From contig NZ_JAPAAF010000003.1 of the NCBI RefSeq assembly GCF_025907915.1, positions 186,001-250,000 of the forward strand: DNA of 64,000 nt, read 5' to 3'. The position numbers and the translations under genes were made by a program. Under the pieces are notes generated by a model. The model worked only from the letters and a program-made list of their open reading frames with translations. It had not been told where the DNA came from and made no database searches. This document shows, one piece after another, positions 30,042 through 38,029 of the stretch (positions are counted from its first letter, which is position 1; every line of letters starts with the position of its first letter). Source of the DNA: Gaoshiqia sediminis (lineage in GTDB: Bacteria > Bacteroidota > Bacteroidia > Bacteroidales > Prolixibacteraceae).

Positions 30042-31136
30042 CTAAAGCGGCCATTCTCCATTCTCCATTTTTATCAATTTCAGCTTTTCCGGATCAACCA
30101 CCACATGTTTTATTTTTGTGCGGTTCCAGGTATAAACTATGTGTATTAGTCCATCTTTTGTTTGAATGATAGCCGGATAGGAAAACTCCGAATCCGGGGC
30201 ATCTTCCAATACCAGGGCGGCCAGCCAATTTGTGCCGTCTTTGGTTAAAGCCACATTGAGCGGTGTGCGCACTCCTTTGTAGGCATCGCCGGGAGGCAGT
30301 ACATGGTTGTACACCAGCAGGTGGGTACCATCAGTCAGGCTCACCGCATCGGTTCCCGAGTTATTATTGGGCAACGAGGTTTTTTCCATTTCCGACCAGG
30401 TTTTCCCATCGTCATCCGACCACGACGACAACACAGCACGGTTTTTACTCCGGCAAAGCACCTGTAACCGGCCGTCGCCATGTTTCAAAATGCTGGGCTG
30501 GATGGCATGAATGTCAACACCATCGTTGATCGGGCCGGTGCGCTCCCAAGTCTTTCCAAAATCATGGGTCATCTCAAAGTGTACTTTCCAGCCTTCATGC
30601 TCCGTACTGGTTGGACAAATTAAGGTTTCGCCAATCAATTCCGGCTTATTTTTAACCGGCCCCATGTAACCTTCCGGCAGCATGATGGCTTCCGACCAGC
30701 TTTTTCCACCGTCAGGCGATGTTTTCATCCATCCTTGCCATTCTCTTGGGTTTGGCCCGATTTTGTAATACAACTGAAGTTCGCCATCCGGAACCTGATA
30801 AAGCACGGGATTCCAGGTGGGCATTCGGCTTCCGTCGTCCTGCACTCCATCGGCTGCATTTACCGGTTCCGACCACTGTCCGTCAACCAGCCGGCTGACG
30901 TAAATACACACATCCGGATGACGCTCGTGCGTGCCTCCAAACCAGGAAGCAACCAAAGTACCATCGGTTGTTTCGGCAATCGTAGCGGCATGGCACGAGG
31001 GGAAAGGCGCTTCCTCGTATATAAATTCCGAAGAGACAATCCCTTCTTTCCAGTTCCTTTCAGCCGTACAAGACTGAAGAAACAATTGCCAGCCGGCAAC
31101 AAAAATCAACAGGAATACATTCGCTAATCGCATCAT
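30042..31136 (-). CDS. Sialidase-fold (BNR/Asp-box) lipoprotein
   Basis: Lipoprotein of 364 residues with a six-bladed sialidase-type propeller. Three Asp boxes are visible: SPDGGKSW (about 140-147), THDFGKTW (about 190-197) and SDDDGKTW (about 240-247). The signal peptide ends in FLQSC (Cys23). The Arg-Ile-Pro motif typical of GH33 sialidases is not seen; the position instead has PFPSCHAATI. So it shares the fold but may act on another sugar. Next to it are an alpha-L-rhamnosidase, an aldolase and a symporter. It could be an exo-glycosidase for an acidic or deoxy sugar, or a binding protein. Function stays open. Confidence 0.72.
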   Translation of the reverse strand: MMRLANVFLLIFVAGWQLFLQSCTAERNWKEGIVSSEFIYEEAPFPSCHAATIAETTDGTLVASWFGGTHERHPDVCIYVSRLVDGQWSEPVNAADGVQDDGSRMPTWNPVLYQVPDGELQLYYKIGPNPREWQGWMKTSPDGGKSWSEAIMLPEGYMGPVKNKPELIGETLICPTSTEHEGWKVHFEMTHDFGKTWERTGPINDGVDIHAIQPSILKHGDGRLQVLCRSKNRAVLSSWSDDDGKTWSEMEKTSLPNNNSGTDAVSLTDGTHLLVYNHVLPPGDAYKGVRTPLNVALTKDGTNWLAALVLEDAPDSEFSYPAIIQTKDGLIHIVYTWNRTKIKHVVVDPEKLKLIKMENGEWPL

Positions 31137-31198
31137 AATATTATTGGTTTAAAGAGGGGCATATTTTCTCAGAATAAATATCCGGCGCCAAACGAACG

Positions 31199-33967
31199 TT
31201 AAAAAAGTTTTGAGCTAAAATGATACTCACCCGAGCCAACTTCCAGCACGGCGCGATCGCCTTCCATTTTTACGAAGCGTAAACCCGGAGCAGCCGCCAG
31301 CGCCTTGCCGCTTTCCTTGATATCTTTTTCGGCGGAAGCCGGAAGGTAAACCGTTGCGGTGGTATTGGCCGGAACTGCAATAGTCCAGTTGAACGTTTTT
31401 CCCTTCTTCTGCCAGTGACTTTTAATCGGCCCGTGTATGGTTTCATAAGAGGCTTTCACAAAGTCGAGACCGGATACCGGTTCGGGTTTCATGATAATTT
31501 TTTTGAAGCCCGGCGCTTCTTCACTGCTTTTGATCCCGGCCAGGTTTTCGTAGAACCAGATGATCAGGTCGCCGAGCATCATCACGTGGTTGTACGAATT
31601 CATATTGGGAGCTGCGGTGTTTCCGTTCCACAGTTCCCAGATAGTAGTGGCCCCGTTTTCGACCATATAGCCCCAGCTGGGGTACGTTTTGTTGGTTGCC
31701 AGTCTATAGGCCAGGTCGGCACGTCCATTTTCGGTAAGCGTGCGCATCAGCCATTGCGTACCGATCAAACCGGTACTCAGATGACCTTTGTTGTCCACCT
31801 CAATAATATCAGTAATGGTTTTAAACAGCCTGTCCTTATCGGCCTCGGGAACCAATCCGAAAGCATATGCCAGCAGGTTATCGGTCAACACGTGGGTACC
31901 GTACGACGCCTTTTCAGCATCGTAAAACTCGCGGTTAAACGCTGCTTTCACCTGTCCGGCCATTTCAGCAAACACGGGAATATCGCTTTCATTCCCTGTA
32001 AGCGTTGCAAATTTCTGCATCAGTTGCAGGTAATAATAATGATAAGCGGTCGAAATCAACTGGCTGGGGTATTTTACGTTGGCATTCTTTCCGCGACCTT
32101 CCTCAATGGTGGCGGGCGGCACACACCAGTCGCCGTAACTGTCTTTGGTCATGATGAAATCGTCGGTCATGTAACGATCTTCCATAAATTTCAGCCAGCG
32201 CTTCATGTTGGGATAGTGCTTCGCAACAGAGGCGACATCGCCAAACTGTCGGTGAAGCATATCGGCCACCATCAGGTAGGTTCCCGCCCAGGTCATGTTG
32301 TTGCTGTAGTAACGCCAGAAAGCCGGCGCCACATCGGGGATGGAACCATCGGCCCGTTGGGCATTGCGAATATCGTCGAGCCACTTGGCGTAGTGCAGGG
32401 CATTGTCGAACACAAAGCTTTCGCCGTAAGCCCCCGTGGAGCGGTCGCCCAGCCAGGGTTGGCGCTCGTTGCGCTGCGGACAGTCAACCGGCATGCCTTT
32501 GTAGTTGCCGTTGATGCCCCACCAGGCATTTTTATAGATTTGATTGATCAGGGCATTCGATGTTTCAAACGTTCCGATCGTAGCCATATCGTCGTACACC
32601 ACCCGCCCCTCAAAATCTTCAAGCGAAGGCTTGCCGGGATAGCCGGTAATTTCCACGTACTGAAATCCGTGATACACGAAGGACGGTTCCCACACTTCTT
32701 CGCCTTCACCTTTCAGCGTATAAACATCAGTAGCCTGGGCGTCGCGCAGGTTGGCACGGGCCAGTTCGCCCTGCTCATCCAGGATCTCCGCAAAACGCAG
32801 AGTCACCTGGTCGCCTTCCGCCCCGCGTACCTTCATGCGTAACCAGCCCACCATGTTCTGCCCCAGATCCAGCACAAACACACCGGGACGGATTTCCTTC
32901 AGCGAAACCGGCTTCAGGGTGTGCATCACCTTCATGTTCGGGTTCAACTGGGCCTCAAACTCCCCGCGGGGTTCCTGAACGTACTCGGCCTGTATCCAAG
33001 CGCTGTCGTCGAAACCGGGCATGTTCCAACCCGGCATTTCCTTGCGGGCATCGTACTCTTCGCCATCGTATTCATTGTTGGTGCGGATCGGGCCATCGGC
33101 CGTCCCCTTCCAGCTGTTGTCTGTTTTGAGGATGTCTTTTGTGCCGTCGGTGTACGTAATTTCGAGCTGAAGCAGCATTTTGGGATAACCGAACGTTTTG
33201 ATCTTATAGGGTTTCTCGTTCTGGCGCATGGCATAGTAACGGCCATTGCCCAGTATGGTACCCACCGCGTTATCACCTGGCTTCAGGTAATCCGTAACAT
33301 CAAATACATTGTATTTTACGTTTTTGGTGTAATCCGTAGGTGTTGGCGCCAGCACCTGGTCGCCGATTTTTTGTCCGTTGAAATACAGCTCATATAAACC
33401 CAATCCAAATAGATATACGTTTGCCGACTGCACCTCCTTGCTTACCTGAAACTCTTTGCGGAAATAGCGTGCCGACAGACGTGCAAATTTATCTTCCCTG
33501 TCCCACTCAAATGCCCGGTCAAATCCAATCCAGCGTCCCGACCAGTCTTTATAATACAGCAGTCCCATGCTGAAACGGGCGGGTTCGCTCCATTCGCTTT
33601 CCTGATCGCCTTGCCAGACTTTCACTTTCCAATAAGCATTCTCCCGGCTTTTCAAGTGCTTCCCATCATAAACGATGTTGGCCGATTGGCCGGACAAAAC
33701 TTTACCGGAATCCCACCAATCGCCCTCGTTGGCAGCCAGCTTTTCCGGGCTCGAAGCCACCACAATACGATAGGCCGATTGCACAACTCCCCGTTGCTGA
33801 CTTTGCAACAGCCAACTGAAACGAGGCTGCGTTACATCGATACCCACCGGTTCGGTCTGCTTCTCGCAGGTAAGGCCGTGCGGAACAATCTGGGCTTGTC
33901 CCAATAAAACTGTAAACAAAAAAATTCCGGAAAAAATTAACCGCGTAAAGGTACTCCGTAGTCTCAT
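31199..33967 (-). CDS. Alpha-L-rhamnosidase, GH78
   Basis: Exported GH78 enzyme of 922 residues. Domain order: N-terminal fibronectin-like sandwich (about 30-135, KSRENAYWKVKVWQGD), rhamnosidase N-domain (about 180-320, GLYELYFNGQKIGDQVLAP), a second sandwich (about 340-450), the catalytic (alpha/alpha)6 barrel (about 470-820) and a C-terminal sandwich. DCPQRNERQPWLGD (Asp495, Glu501, Asp508) is the conserved acidic motif of the family. GWWMVENGATTIWE-like YMVENGATTIWELWNG follows near residue 760. It is the first gene of the second GH78-led operon. The upstream DNA has a promoter match and a perfect LacI-type palindrome. The signal peptide lacks a clear lipobox, so the protein is probably periplasmic. 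Confidence 0.94.
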   Translation of the reverse strand: MRLRSTFTRLIFSGIFLFTVLLGQAQIVPHGLTCEKQTEPVGIDVTQPRFSWLLQSQQRGVVQSAYRIVVASSPEKLAANEGDWWDSGKVLSGQSANIVYDGKHLKSRENAYWKVKVWQGDQESEWSEPARFSMGLLYYKDWSGRWIGFDRAFEWDREDKFARLSARYFRKEFQVSKEVQSANVYLFGLGLYELYFNGQKIGDQVLAPTPTDYTKNVKYNVFDVTDYLKPGDNAVGTILGNGRYYAMRQNEKPYKIKTFGYPKMLLQLEITYTDGTKDILKTDNSWKGTADGPIRTNNEYDGEEYDARKEMPGWNMPGFDDSAWIQAEYVQEPRGEFEAQLNPNMKVMHTLKPVSLKEIRPGVFVLDLGQNMVGWLRMKVRGAEGDQVTLRFAEILDEQGELARANLRDAQATDVYTLKGEGEEVWEPSFVYHGFQYVEITGYPGKPSLEDFEGRVVYDDMATIGTFETSNALINQIYKNAWWGINGNYKGMPVDCPQRNERQPWLGDRSTGAYGESFVFDNALHYAKWLDDIRNAQRADGSIPDVAPAFWRYYSNNMTWAGTYLMVADMLHRQFGDVASVAKHYPNMKRWLKFMEDRYMTDDFIMTKDSYGDWCVPPATIEEGRGKNANVKYPSQLISTAYHYYYLQLMQKFATLTGNESDIPVFAEMAGQVKAAFNREFYDAEKASYGTHVLTDNLLAYAFGLVPEADKDRLFKTITDIIEVDNKGHLSTGLIGTQWLMRTLTENGRADLAYRLATNKTYPSWGYMVENGATTIWELWNGNTAAPNMNSYNHVMMLGDLIIWFYENLAGIKSSEEAPGFKKIIMKPEPVSGLDFVKASYETIHGPIKSHWQKKGKTFNWTIAVPANTTATVYLPASAEKDIKESGKALAAAPGLRFVKMEGDRAVLEVGSGEYHFSSKLF

Positions 33968-33986
33968 GGTTTTAAATTAGGATTTA

Positions 33987-34000
33987 TGAAAATGTTTACA
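33987..34000. promoter_or_regulatory. LacI-like half-conserved site in GH78 leader
   Basis: TGAAAATGTTTACA resembles the operator at 10283-10296 but has TG in place of the central CG. It lies 20 bp upstream of the GH78 start codon. Confidence 0.4.
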
Positions 34001-34012
34001 TCTCTGACAGAC

Positions 34013-34051
34013 AAAAAGTACTTATCCAATAAATTGGAATAAGTACTTTTT
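34013..34051. promoter_or_regulatory. Long hairpin in GH78 5' leader
   Basis: AAAAAGTACTTATCCAAT (34013-34030) and its near-complement (34033-34051) pair over 18 positions with one bulge and a 2-base loop. With a T run at either end it could act as a terminator in both directions; within the predicted transcript of the GH78 operon it may be an attenuator. Confidence 0.6.
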
Positions 34052-34122
34052 CACATACAATCTAGTAATCAAACATCAAATAACCAACCATTATTTTGCA
34101 TATCAACTAAATAAGCAGCATG

Positions 34123-34152
34123 CAAATCTATTCATCTAAAATCAGGGACCAA
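34123..34152 (-). promoter_or_regulatory. Bacteroidota-type promoter for the GH78-aldolase-symporter operon
   Basis: On the minus strand, TTG (34152-34150), a 19-bp spacer and TAGATTTG (34130-34123) match TTG-N19..21-TAnnTTTG exactly. It predicts a leader of about 150 bases before the GH78 start codon. Confidence 0.7.
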
Positions 34153-34172
34153 GGTAAAAAGAAGATCAGAAT

Positions 34173-34190
34173 TATGAAAACGTTTTCATA
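34173..34190. promoter_or_regulatory. LacI-family-like operator (perfect palindrome)
   Basis: TATGAAAACGTTTTCATA is a perfect 18-bp palindrome with a central CG, 20 bp upstream of the promoter -33 box. Its core matches the sites at 10283-10296 and 10351-10364. Confidence 0.72.
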
Positions 34191-34364
34191 TATTTTTCTT
34201 TCATCGCTCCCAATAATGTTTTTTCGACTAGCTTTTAGCCCACCACATAATCCCAATAACCGACGCTTGTTTTTCCAACTTTCGTTCATCCCTTACTCTC
34301 CCAAAATTGAAAAACCACAACGCTTCGTTCGCCAACAAGCACATTCAGTCGATTGGGATATCGG

Positions 34365-34506
34365 GGAAATCACCGTTAAAAACCTGGAAGCCATTCTTTC
34401 TCATTAAGGATGTGATACTGCCCTTTCAGGGTTGTTACCTTCCTCCCGGCCACGGCATACCTCTGCCTACGCTCACGATAAAACCCGAAACAAATCTCCG
34501 TAAACG
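34365..34506. repeat. Degenerate intergenic repeat, copy 1
   Basis: About 97 bp (34365-34461) align without gaps to 56039-56135 at about 80% identity by hand count, and weaker similarity continues to about 34506. It includes ATTCTTTCTCATTAAG, CTTTCAGGGT and CGGCCACGGCATACC. The right terminal inverted repeat seen in copy 2 was not found here. Confidence 0.75.
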
Positions 34507-34567
34507 AACCGCTTTTTCCGAACAAGTTCGTCTTTCCGTTATACCAACTCCTAATCTTCTGCGTTTC

Positions 34568-34594
34568 TTCTGTATATATTCTGTATATATTCTG
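34568..34594. repeat. 11-bp tandem repeat
   Basis: TTCTGTATATA occurs twice in direct succession, followed by a partial third unit. It is in AT-rich DNA about 270 bp upstream of the YkgJ-type gene. Confidence 0.6.
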
Positions 34595-34862
34595 CGTTTA
34601 TTAACGTAGTATATAACTTGCATATACATGGCATACTCCTGTAATATACGGTTCAGGTAGGGGCATGTCCGGAGGGAGAACCGGATATACAATCGTTGCA
34701 ACAAGTATCGGACGGATGAAAAATTCCGTTAAATTTAGGCCCGATAAAAGATCCGGGGTTATTTAAATGTGTACCGGCATACAACAACCCGAGTGACAAC
34801 CAAAAGCTTGTTTTTCAAACACTACCAACACCTTAGCGCCCACGAAATTCACATCAATCCCT

Positions 34863-35522
34863 ATGAACCCGACCGAATTACCCGAACAATTGCAAGCGTT
34901 TTACCATGACGGATACCAACTCGGCAAAAAAGCCGCGAAGGAAGTCCACCATGAAACCGTCTTTCTGGAGCAGATCGGCATCATGTACCAGGCCATTGAT
35001 GCGTTGATTGATTCGCTGCTGACCATGGCCAAAAGGCAACAGGTACCGGTTGATTGCCACAAAGGATGCGCCTGGTGCTGTCATCAGGCCGTTTTCGCCA
35101 ACTCCTACGAAGTGCATTACCTGGGCAACTATCTGAAAAAAAACTTCAGCCTCACGGAACAAGAGGAAATTATTCGACGGGCAAGCGGGAAGAACCGGCG
35201 CACAAAAGCGATGAGTGAGCAGGAAGTACTGAGCTATAAAAGTCCGTGCCCGCTGCTGATCGACGGAGCCTGCTCGGCCTACCAGGCCCGGCCTATGGCC
35301 TGCCGCATTTATTTATCGATGAATGTGGCCACCTGCCGCGAGTTTTACGAGCACCCCGATCATCCGGATAACTTTCCGGCGTTGTTTGACTTTCCGTTGC
35401 AAGCAGGTAAAATGATTAACGAAGGGTTTATCGCGGCCTTAAAAGAAGCGGGTATTTTGGTTACGGAATTCCGGTTGGAAGAAGGCCTTGAGACCATCCT
35501 GACCCAGGGAAGCAATCTTTAA
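34863..35522 (+). CDS. YkgJ-family cysteine-cluster (putative metal-binding) protein
   Basis: Cytoplasmic protein of 219 residues of the YkgJ type. The cluster is visible in DCHKGCAWCCHQAVF (about 60-75), CPLLIDGACSAYQARPMACR (about 125-145) and a further NVATCREFY. These cysteines are thought to bind zinc or an iron-sulfur cluster in this family; no reaction is established that I can state. It stands alone on the plus strand, with a convergent gene overlapping its last 4 bases. It has no visible tie to the polysaccharide genes. Confidence 0.85.
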   Translation: MNPTELPEQLQAFYHDGYQLGKKAAKEVHHETVFLEQIGIMYQAIDALIDSLLTMAKRQQVPVDCHKGCAWCCHQAVFANSYEVHYLGNYLKKNFSLTEQEEIIRRASGKNRRTKAMSEQEVLSYKSPCPLLIDGACSAYQARPMACRIYLSMNVATCREFYEHPDHPDNFPALFDFPLQAGKMINEGFIAALKEAGILVTEFRLEEGLETILTQGSNL

Positions 35523-35938
35523 CCGTTTAGCCTGACATTCAAGCGGGCAATCCGGTCGCGCCGGGACAGCGAAAAGGTTTGGCTTTTGCGTTCCACATAG
35601 GTTAGCAGCAATAAGGCTTTATGCAGGTAAAGTTCTTTCCGGAGCAGTGTTTGGTGTTCCAGCGCATGATCGCCCAGCAACTCAAACACCGAAGCCATCG
35701 TTTCGTAATGCTCGTCGGCCAGCAAGCTTTCATCCATCAGCCCGATAAAGCTACGATCGTCCAGAAACAGCAACTCTTCCAAATCCCAACCATATTGCAC
35801 ACAGAAAGCATCGCGCGCTTCGGCCAGCAGCTGGTCTTCTTCGTCCTGCTCCACCCGCTTATGCAGCCGTTGCATGAGTTTGGCCAAAAATAACCCCATT
35901 TCCTGGATCTGTCTTAAAAGGTAGTCGCGCTGTTCCAT
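35519..35938 (-). CDS. Hypothetical alpha-helical protein
   Basis: Small soluble protein of 139 residues from the ATG at 35938; the frame extends one GTG codon further. It is rich in Leu, Glu and Arg and reads as nearly all helix (LLRQIQEMGLFLAKLMQRLH, KALLLLTYVERKSQTF). No signal peptide, membrane segment or catalytic motif is seen. Its end overlaps the YkgJ gene tail to tail by 4 bp. I do not recognise the family. Base composition and the long helical pattern support a real gene, though the evidence is limited to that. Confidence 0.7.
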   Translation of the reverse strand: MEQRDYLLRQIQEMGLFLAKLMQRLHKRVEQDEEDQLLAEARDAFCVQYGWDLEELLFLDDRSFIGLMDESLLADEHYETMASVFELLGDHALEHQTLLRKELYLHKALLLLTYVERKSQTFSLSRRDRIARLNVRLNG

Positions 35939-36060
35939 CACAATTTTATTGGTGTTTAAATGTATTAAAAAGCCCTCAATCTGCCAATCTGTTTTCCCGA
36001 CAGAAAGCTAAAAAAACCAAGAATCGCCTTTTCTAACCCGTCATGAATTAATCCGATTGC

Positions 36061-36068
36061 TATATTTG
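36061..36068 (+). promoter_or_regulatory. Candidate -7 box for ECF sigma gene (region 6)
   Basis: TATATTTG matches TAnnTTTG, 24 bp ahead of the sigma start codon. A TTG at the expected -33 spacing is missing. Confidence 0.45.
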
Positions 36069-36091
36069 CACAAAAATGTATCTTTCGTTTT

Positions 36092-36706
36092 ATGGATCAT
36101 GCAAGCTCATATCATATTGATTTCTACTGGCAATCCTTTGTAGCTGGCGACGACCGCTCGTTTACAAATCTTTACCAGCAGGTTGCCGGCAATATGATGG
36201 CTTACGGATCGAAATTCAATATCGACCGGGAACTGGTTGGCGATGCGCTTCAGGATGTTTTCGTGGATCTGTATCTGAAACGCGACCGCCTGGGCATCAA
36301 TATTAAAAACCCTAAAGCGTATCTGTTTATCGCCTTAAAAAACAACCTGCTAAAAAAGATTGCCAGCAATAAAAAATGGCAGTTTCAATTACTGGAAGAC
36401 AAAGGGGCTGAACTGGAATTTGCCACCGAATACAGCATCCAGGATCAGCTGGTTGAACAAGAGGTTTCGGCAGAAATCCAGGAAAAGATCAAACGAGCCA
36501 TTGCCGGACTTTCACCCAGACAAAAGGAAATTATTTACCTGAAATTTGAAGAAGAGCTCGATTACCCGGAGGTTGCCCGCATATTGGGAATCAGCATGGA
36601 GTCGGCCCGGAAACAACTATACCGGGCATTAAAAACACTTCGCGAAATCATTGACAAAAAGACACTTACAAACCTCCTGTTAATTTTTCTTAAAAAAAGT
36701 CAATAA
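36092..36706 (+). CDS. ECF (FecI-like) RNA polymerase sigma factor (region 6)
   Basis: ECF sigma factor of 204 residues. Region 2 lies at about 20-95 (DRSFTNLYQQVAGNMMAYG, GDALQDVFVDLYLKRDRLG) and region 4 at about 140-190 (LSPRQKEIIYLKFEEELDYP, ILGISMESARKQLYRALK). It starts the pectin PUL and should be held by the FecR product 51 bp downstream. It is distinct from the other two sigma factors in the window, consistent with private promoters for each PUL. Confidence 0.94.
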   Translation: MDHASSYHIDFYWQSFVAGDDRSFTNLYQQVAGNMMAYGSKFNIDRELVGDALQDVFVDLYLKRDRLGINIKNPKAYLFIALKNNLLKKIASNKKWQFQLLEDKGAELEFATEYSIQDQLVEQEVSAEIQEKIKRAIAGLSPRQKEIIYLKFEEELDYPEVARILGISMESARKQLYRALKTLREIIDKKTLTNLLLIFLKKSQ

Positions 36707-36757
36707 AAACTGTCCATACTTTTCCCAAAATGAGACCATAGCTATGTAACGGTCTTC

Positions 36758-37951
36758 ATGATGGATAACTATTTAAACTACTTCGAAAATAAAAGTTTTG
36801 TGCATTGGGTTTGGGAACCCGATGAACAATCCCAACAATATTGGGACGACTACCTAAAAACTCATCCTGAAGAGCGTCAAGCGATTGAGGCTGCCAGGCT
36901 GGTCCTTTCCCAACTCAAGTCAAGCGGCAAACCGGTTGAGCAAGAAGAACTAAACACCCTGTTACCTGGCATTTACACCAAAATCAACCAAGGGCGAAGA
37001 GCCCCCAAGCTGCGCCGGATCGCCTTAAATACCCTAAAATATGCAGCTGTCGCTGTTCTGTTTTTCGCTACAGGCATTGGCTTCATGGAAGTTAAATACC
37101 AGGATACCCTCCGCGAGCTAAGCGCCCAGATGGCCAACGTATCTGTGTTTAACGGACGCCATGCCCGCTTGATCCTGTCAGACGGGAACAGCATTGTTTT
37201 GCGCGACAAACAGTCGAATATTCAATACCGCGAAAACGGGACCATCATCATCAATCACACCGATACGATTTCTGTTCCGTCCCATTTGAGCAAGGCCGGA
37301 CTCAACCAACTAATTGTTCCTTACGGCAAAAACTCGTCGCTTACCTTGCCCGACGGCACAGTAGCTTATATCAACGCCGGCTCGCGCCTGCTTTTCCCGC
37401 AAGCGTTTGAAGGGAAAAACCGCGAAGTATTCCTGGTGGGTGAAGGCTACTTCGAAGTCAGGCACAACCCCAAACGCCCCTTTCTGGTAAAAACATCGGA
37501 TATCCATGTGGAAGCAGTGGGCACCACCTTCAACGTTTCAGCTTATCCTTCGGATACTAAAATCGAAGTCGTATTGGTGGAGGGGAAAGTCCATGTGGCG
37601 GAAAACTCGTTTAAACTACTGAAAAACAAGCAAACCATGCACCCCAATGATATTCTGTGCTTCGACAAAGAGAATGCTGATATCGACTTGAAACAAGTGA
37701 AAGTGGAAAACTATACCTCGTGGCACGATGGCTTTTTAAATTTCGAAAGTGTGGAGCTGCATAAGGTGATGGAGAAGCTCGAACGCTATTATGACATTCA
37801 GGTGAGTTACACTAATCCATCGCTCGAAATGAAAAAAATTACCGGTAAGCTGGCCCTGCGGCAAAACCAGGATGACGTTTTACGCGTATTAGCATCGACC
37901 ACAACCGTACAAATACAAAAAACAGAGGAAAACAACTATATCATTAAATAA
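36758..37951 (+). CDS. FecR-family anti-sigma factor (region 6)
   Basis: FecR-type anti-sigma factor of 397 residues, longer than the other two mainly through a loop ahead of the FecR domain. Cytoplasmic helices (about 1-85), one membrane segment (about 90-106, KYAAVAVLFFATGIGFM), then the periplasmic FecR domain (about 185-280) with LPDGTVAYINAGSRLLFPQ and GEGYFEVRHNPKRPF, and the C-terminal domain (about 320-397). It binds the sigma factor until SusC reports ligand. Two ATG codons (36758, 36761) are possible starts. Confidence 0.93.
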   Translation: MMDNYLNYFENKSFVHWVWEPDEQSQQYWDDYLKTHPEERQAIEAARLVLSQLKSSGKPVEQEELNTLLPGIYTKINQGRRAPKLRRIALNTLKYAAVAVLFFATGIGFMEVKYQDTLRELSAQMANVSVFNGRHARLILSDGNSIVLRDKQSNIQYRENGTIIINHTDTISVPSHLSKAGLNQLIVPYGKNSSLTLPDGTVAYINAGSRLLFPQAFEGKNREVFLVGEGYFEVRHNPKRPFLVKTSDIHVEAVGTTFNVSAYPSDTKIEVVLVEGKVHVAENSFKLLKNKQTMHPNDILCFDKENADIDLKQVKVENYTSWHDGFLNFESVELHKVMEKLERYYDIQVSYTNPSLEMKKITGKLALRQNQDDVLRVLASTTTVQIQKTEENNYIIK

Positions 37952-37953
37952 AA

Positions 37954-37984
37954 GGCTGGCCGGTGTTGCGAGCACCCACCAGCC
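37954..37984 (+). promoter_or_regulatory. Stem-loop between fecR and susC (region 6)
   Basis: GGCTGG (37954-37959) and CCAGCC (37979-37984) enclose GGTG/CACC (37962-37965 and 37973-37976), giving a stacked hairpin 3 bp after the fecR stop. No U-run follows, so it is not a classic terminator. Confidence 0.6.
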
Positions 37985-38029
37985 AAACACAGTTAATTAC
38001 TTGTATAATAATTAAAACATGACAAACTT

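Larger units (their letters stand above)
33968..34862. other. Intergenic region upstream of GH78 operon and YkgJ gene
   Basis: This 895-bp AT-rich gap separates two divergent genes. Its left half holds the GH78 leader, a long hairpin, a promoter and a LacI-type operator. Its right half has a degenerate copy of the element at 56039-56176, an 11-bp tandem repeat (34568-34594) and no recognised gene. Confidence 0.6.

Noticed and set aside
27534-31136. Sialic acid utilisation cluster
   Set aside because: The RIP motif of GH33 and NanA-type lyase motifs were not seen, and no epimerase or kinase for N-acetylmannosamine is present; only the fold types are similar.
31415-32842. 475-residue open frame on the plus strand
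   Set aside because: It lies antisense to the well-supported GH78 gene, and its translation has no recognisable domain; it is a by-product of codon bias on the opposite strand.
34120-34407. 95-residue open frame in the intergenic region
   Set aside because: It runs through the promoter and operator of the GH78 operon on the other strand; only its tail resembles the repeat copy, so I list the repeat and not a gene.
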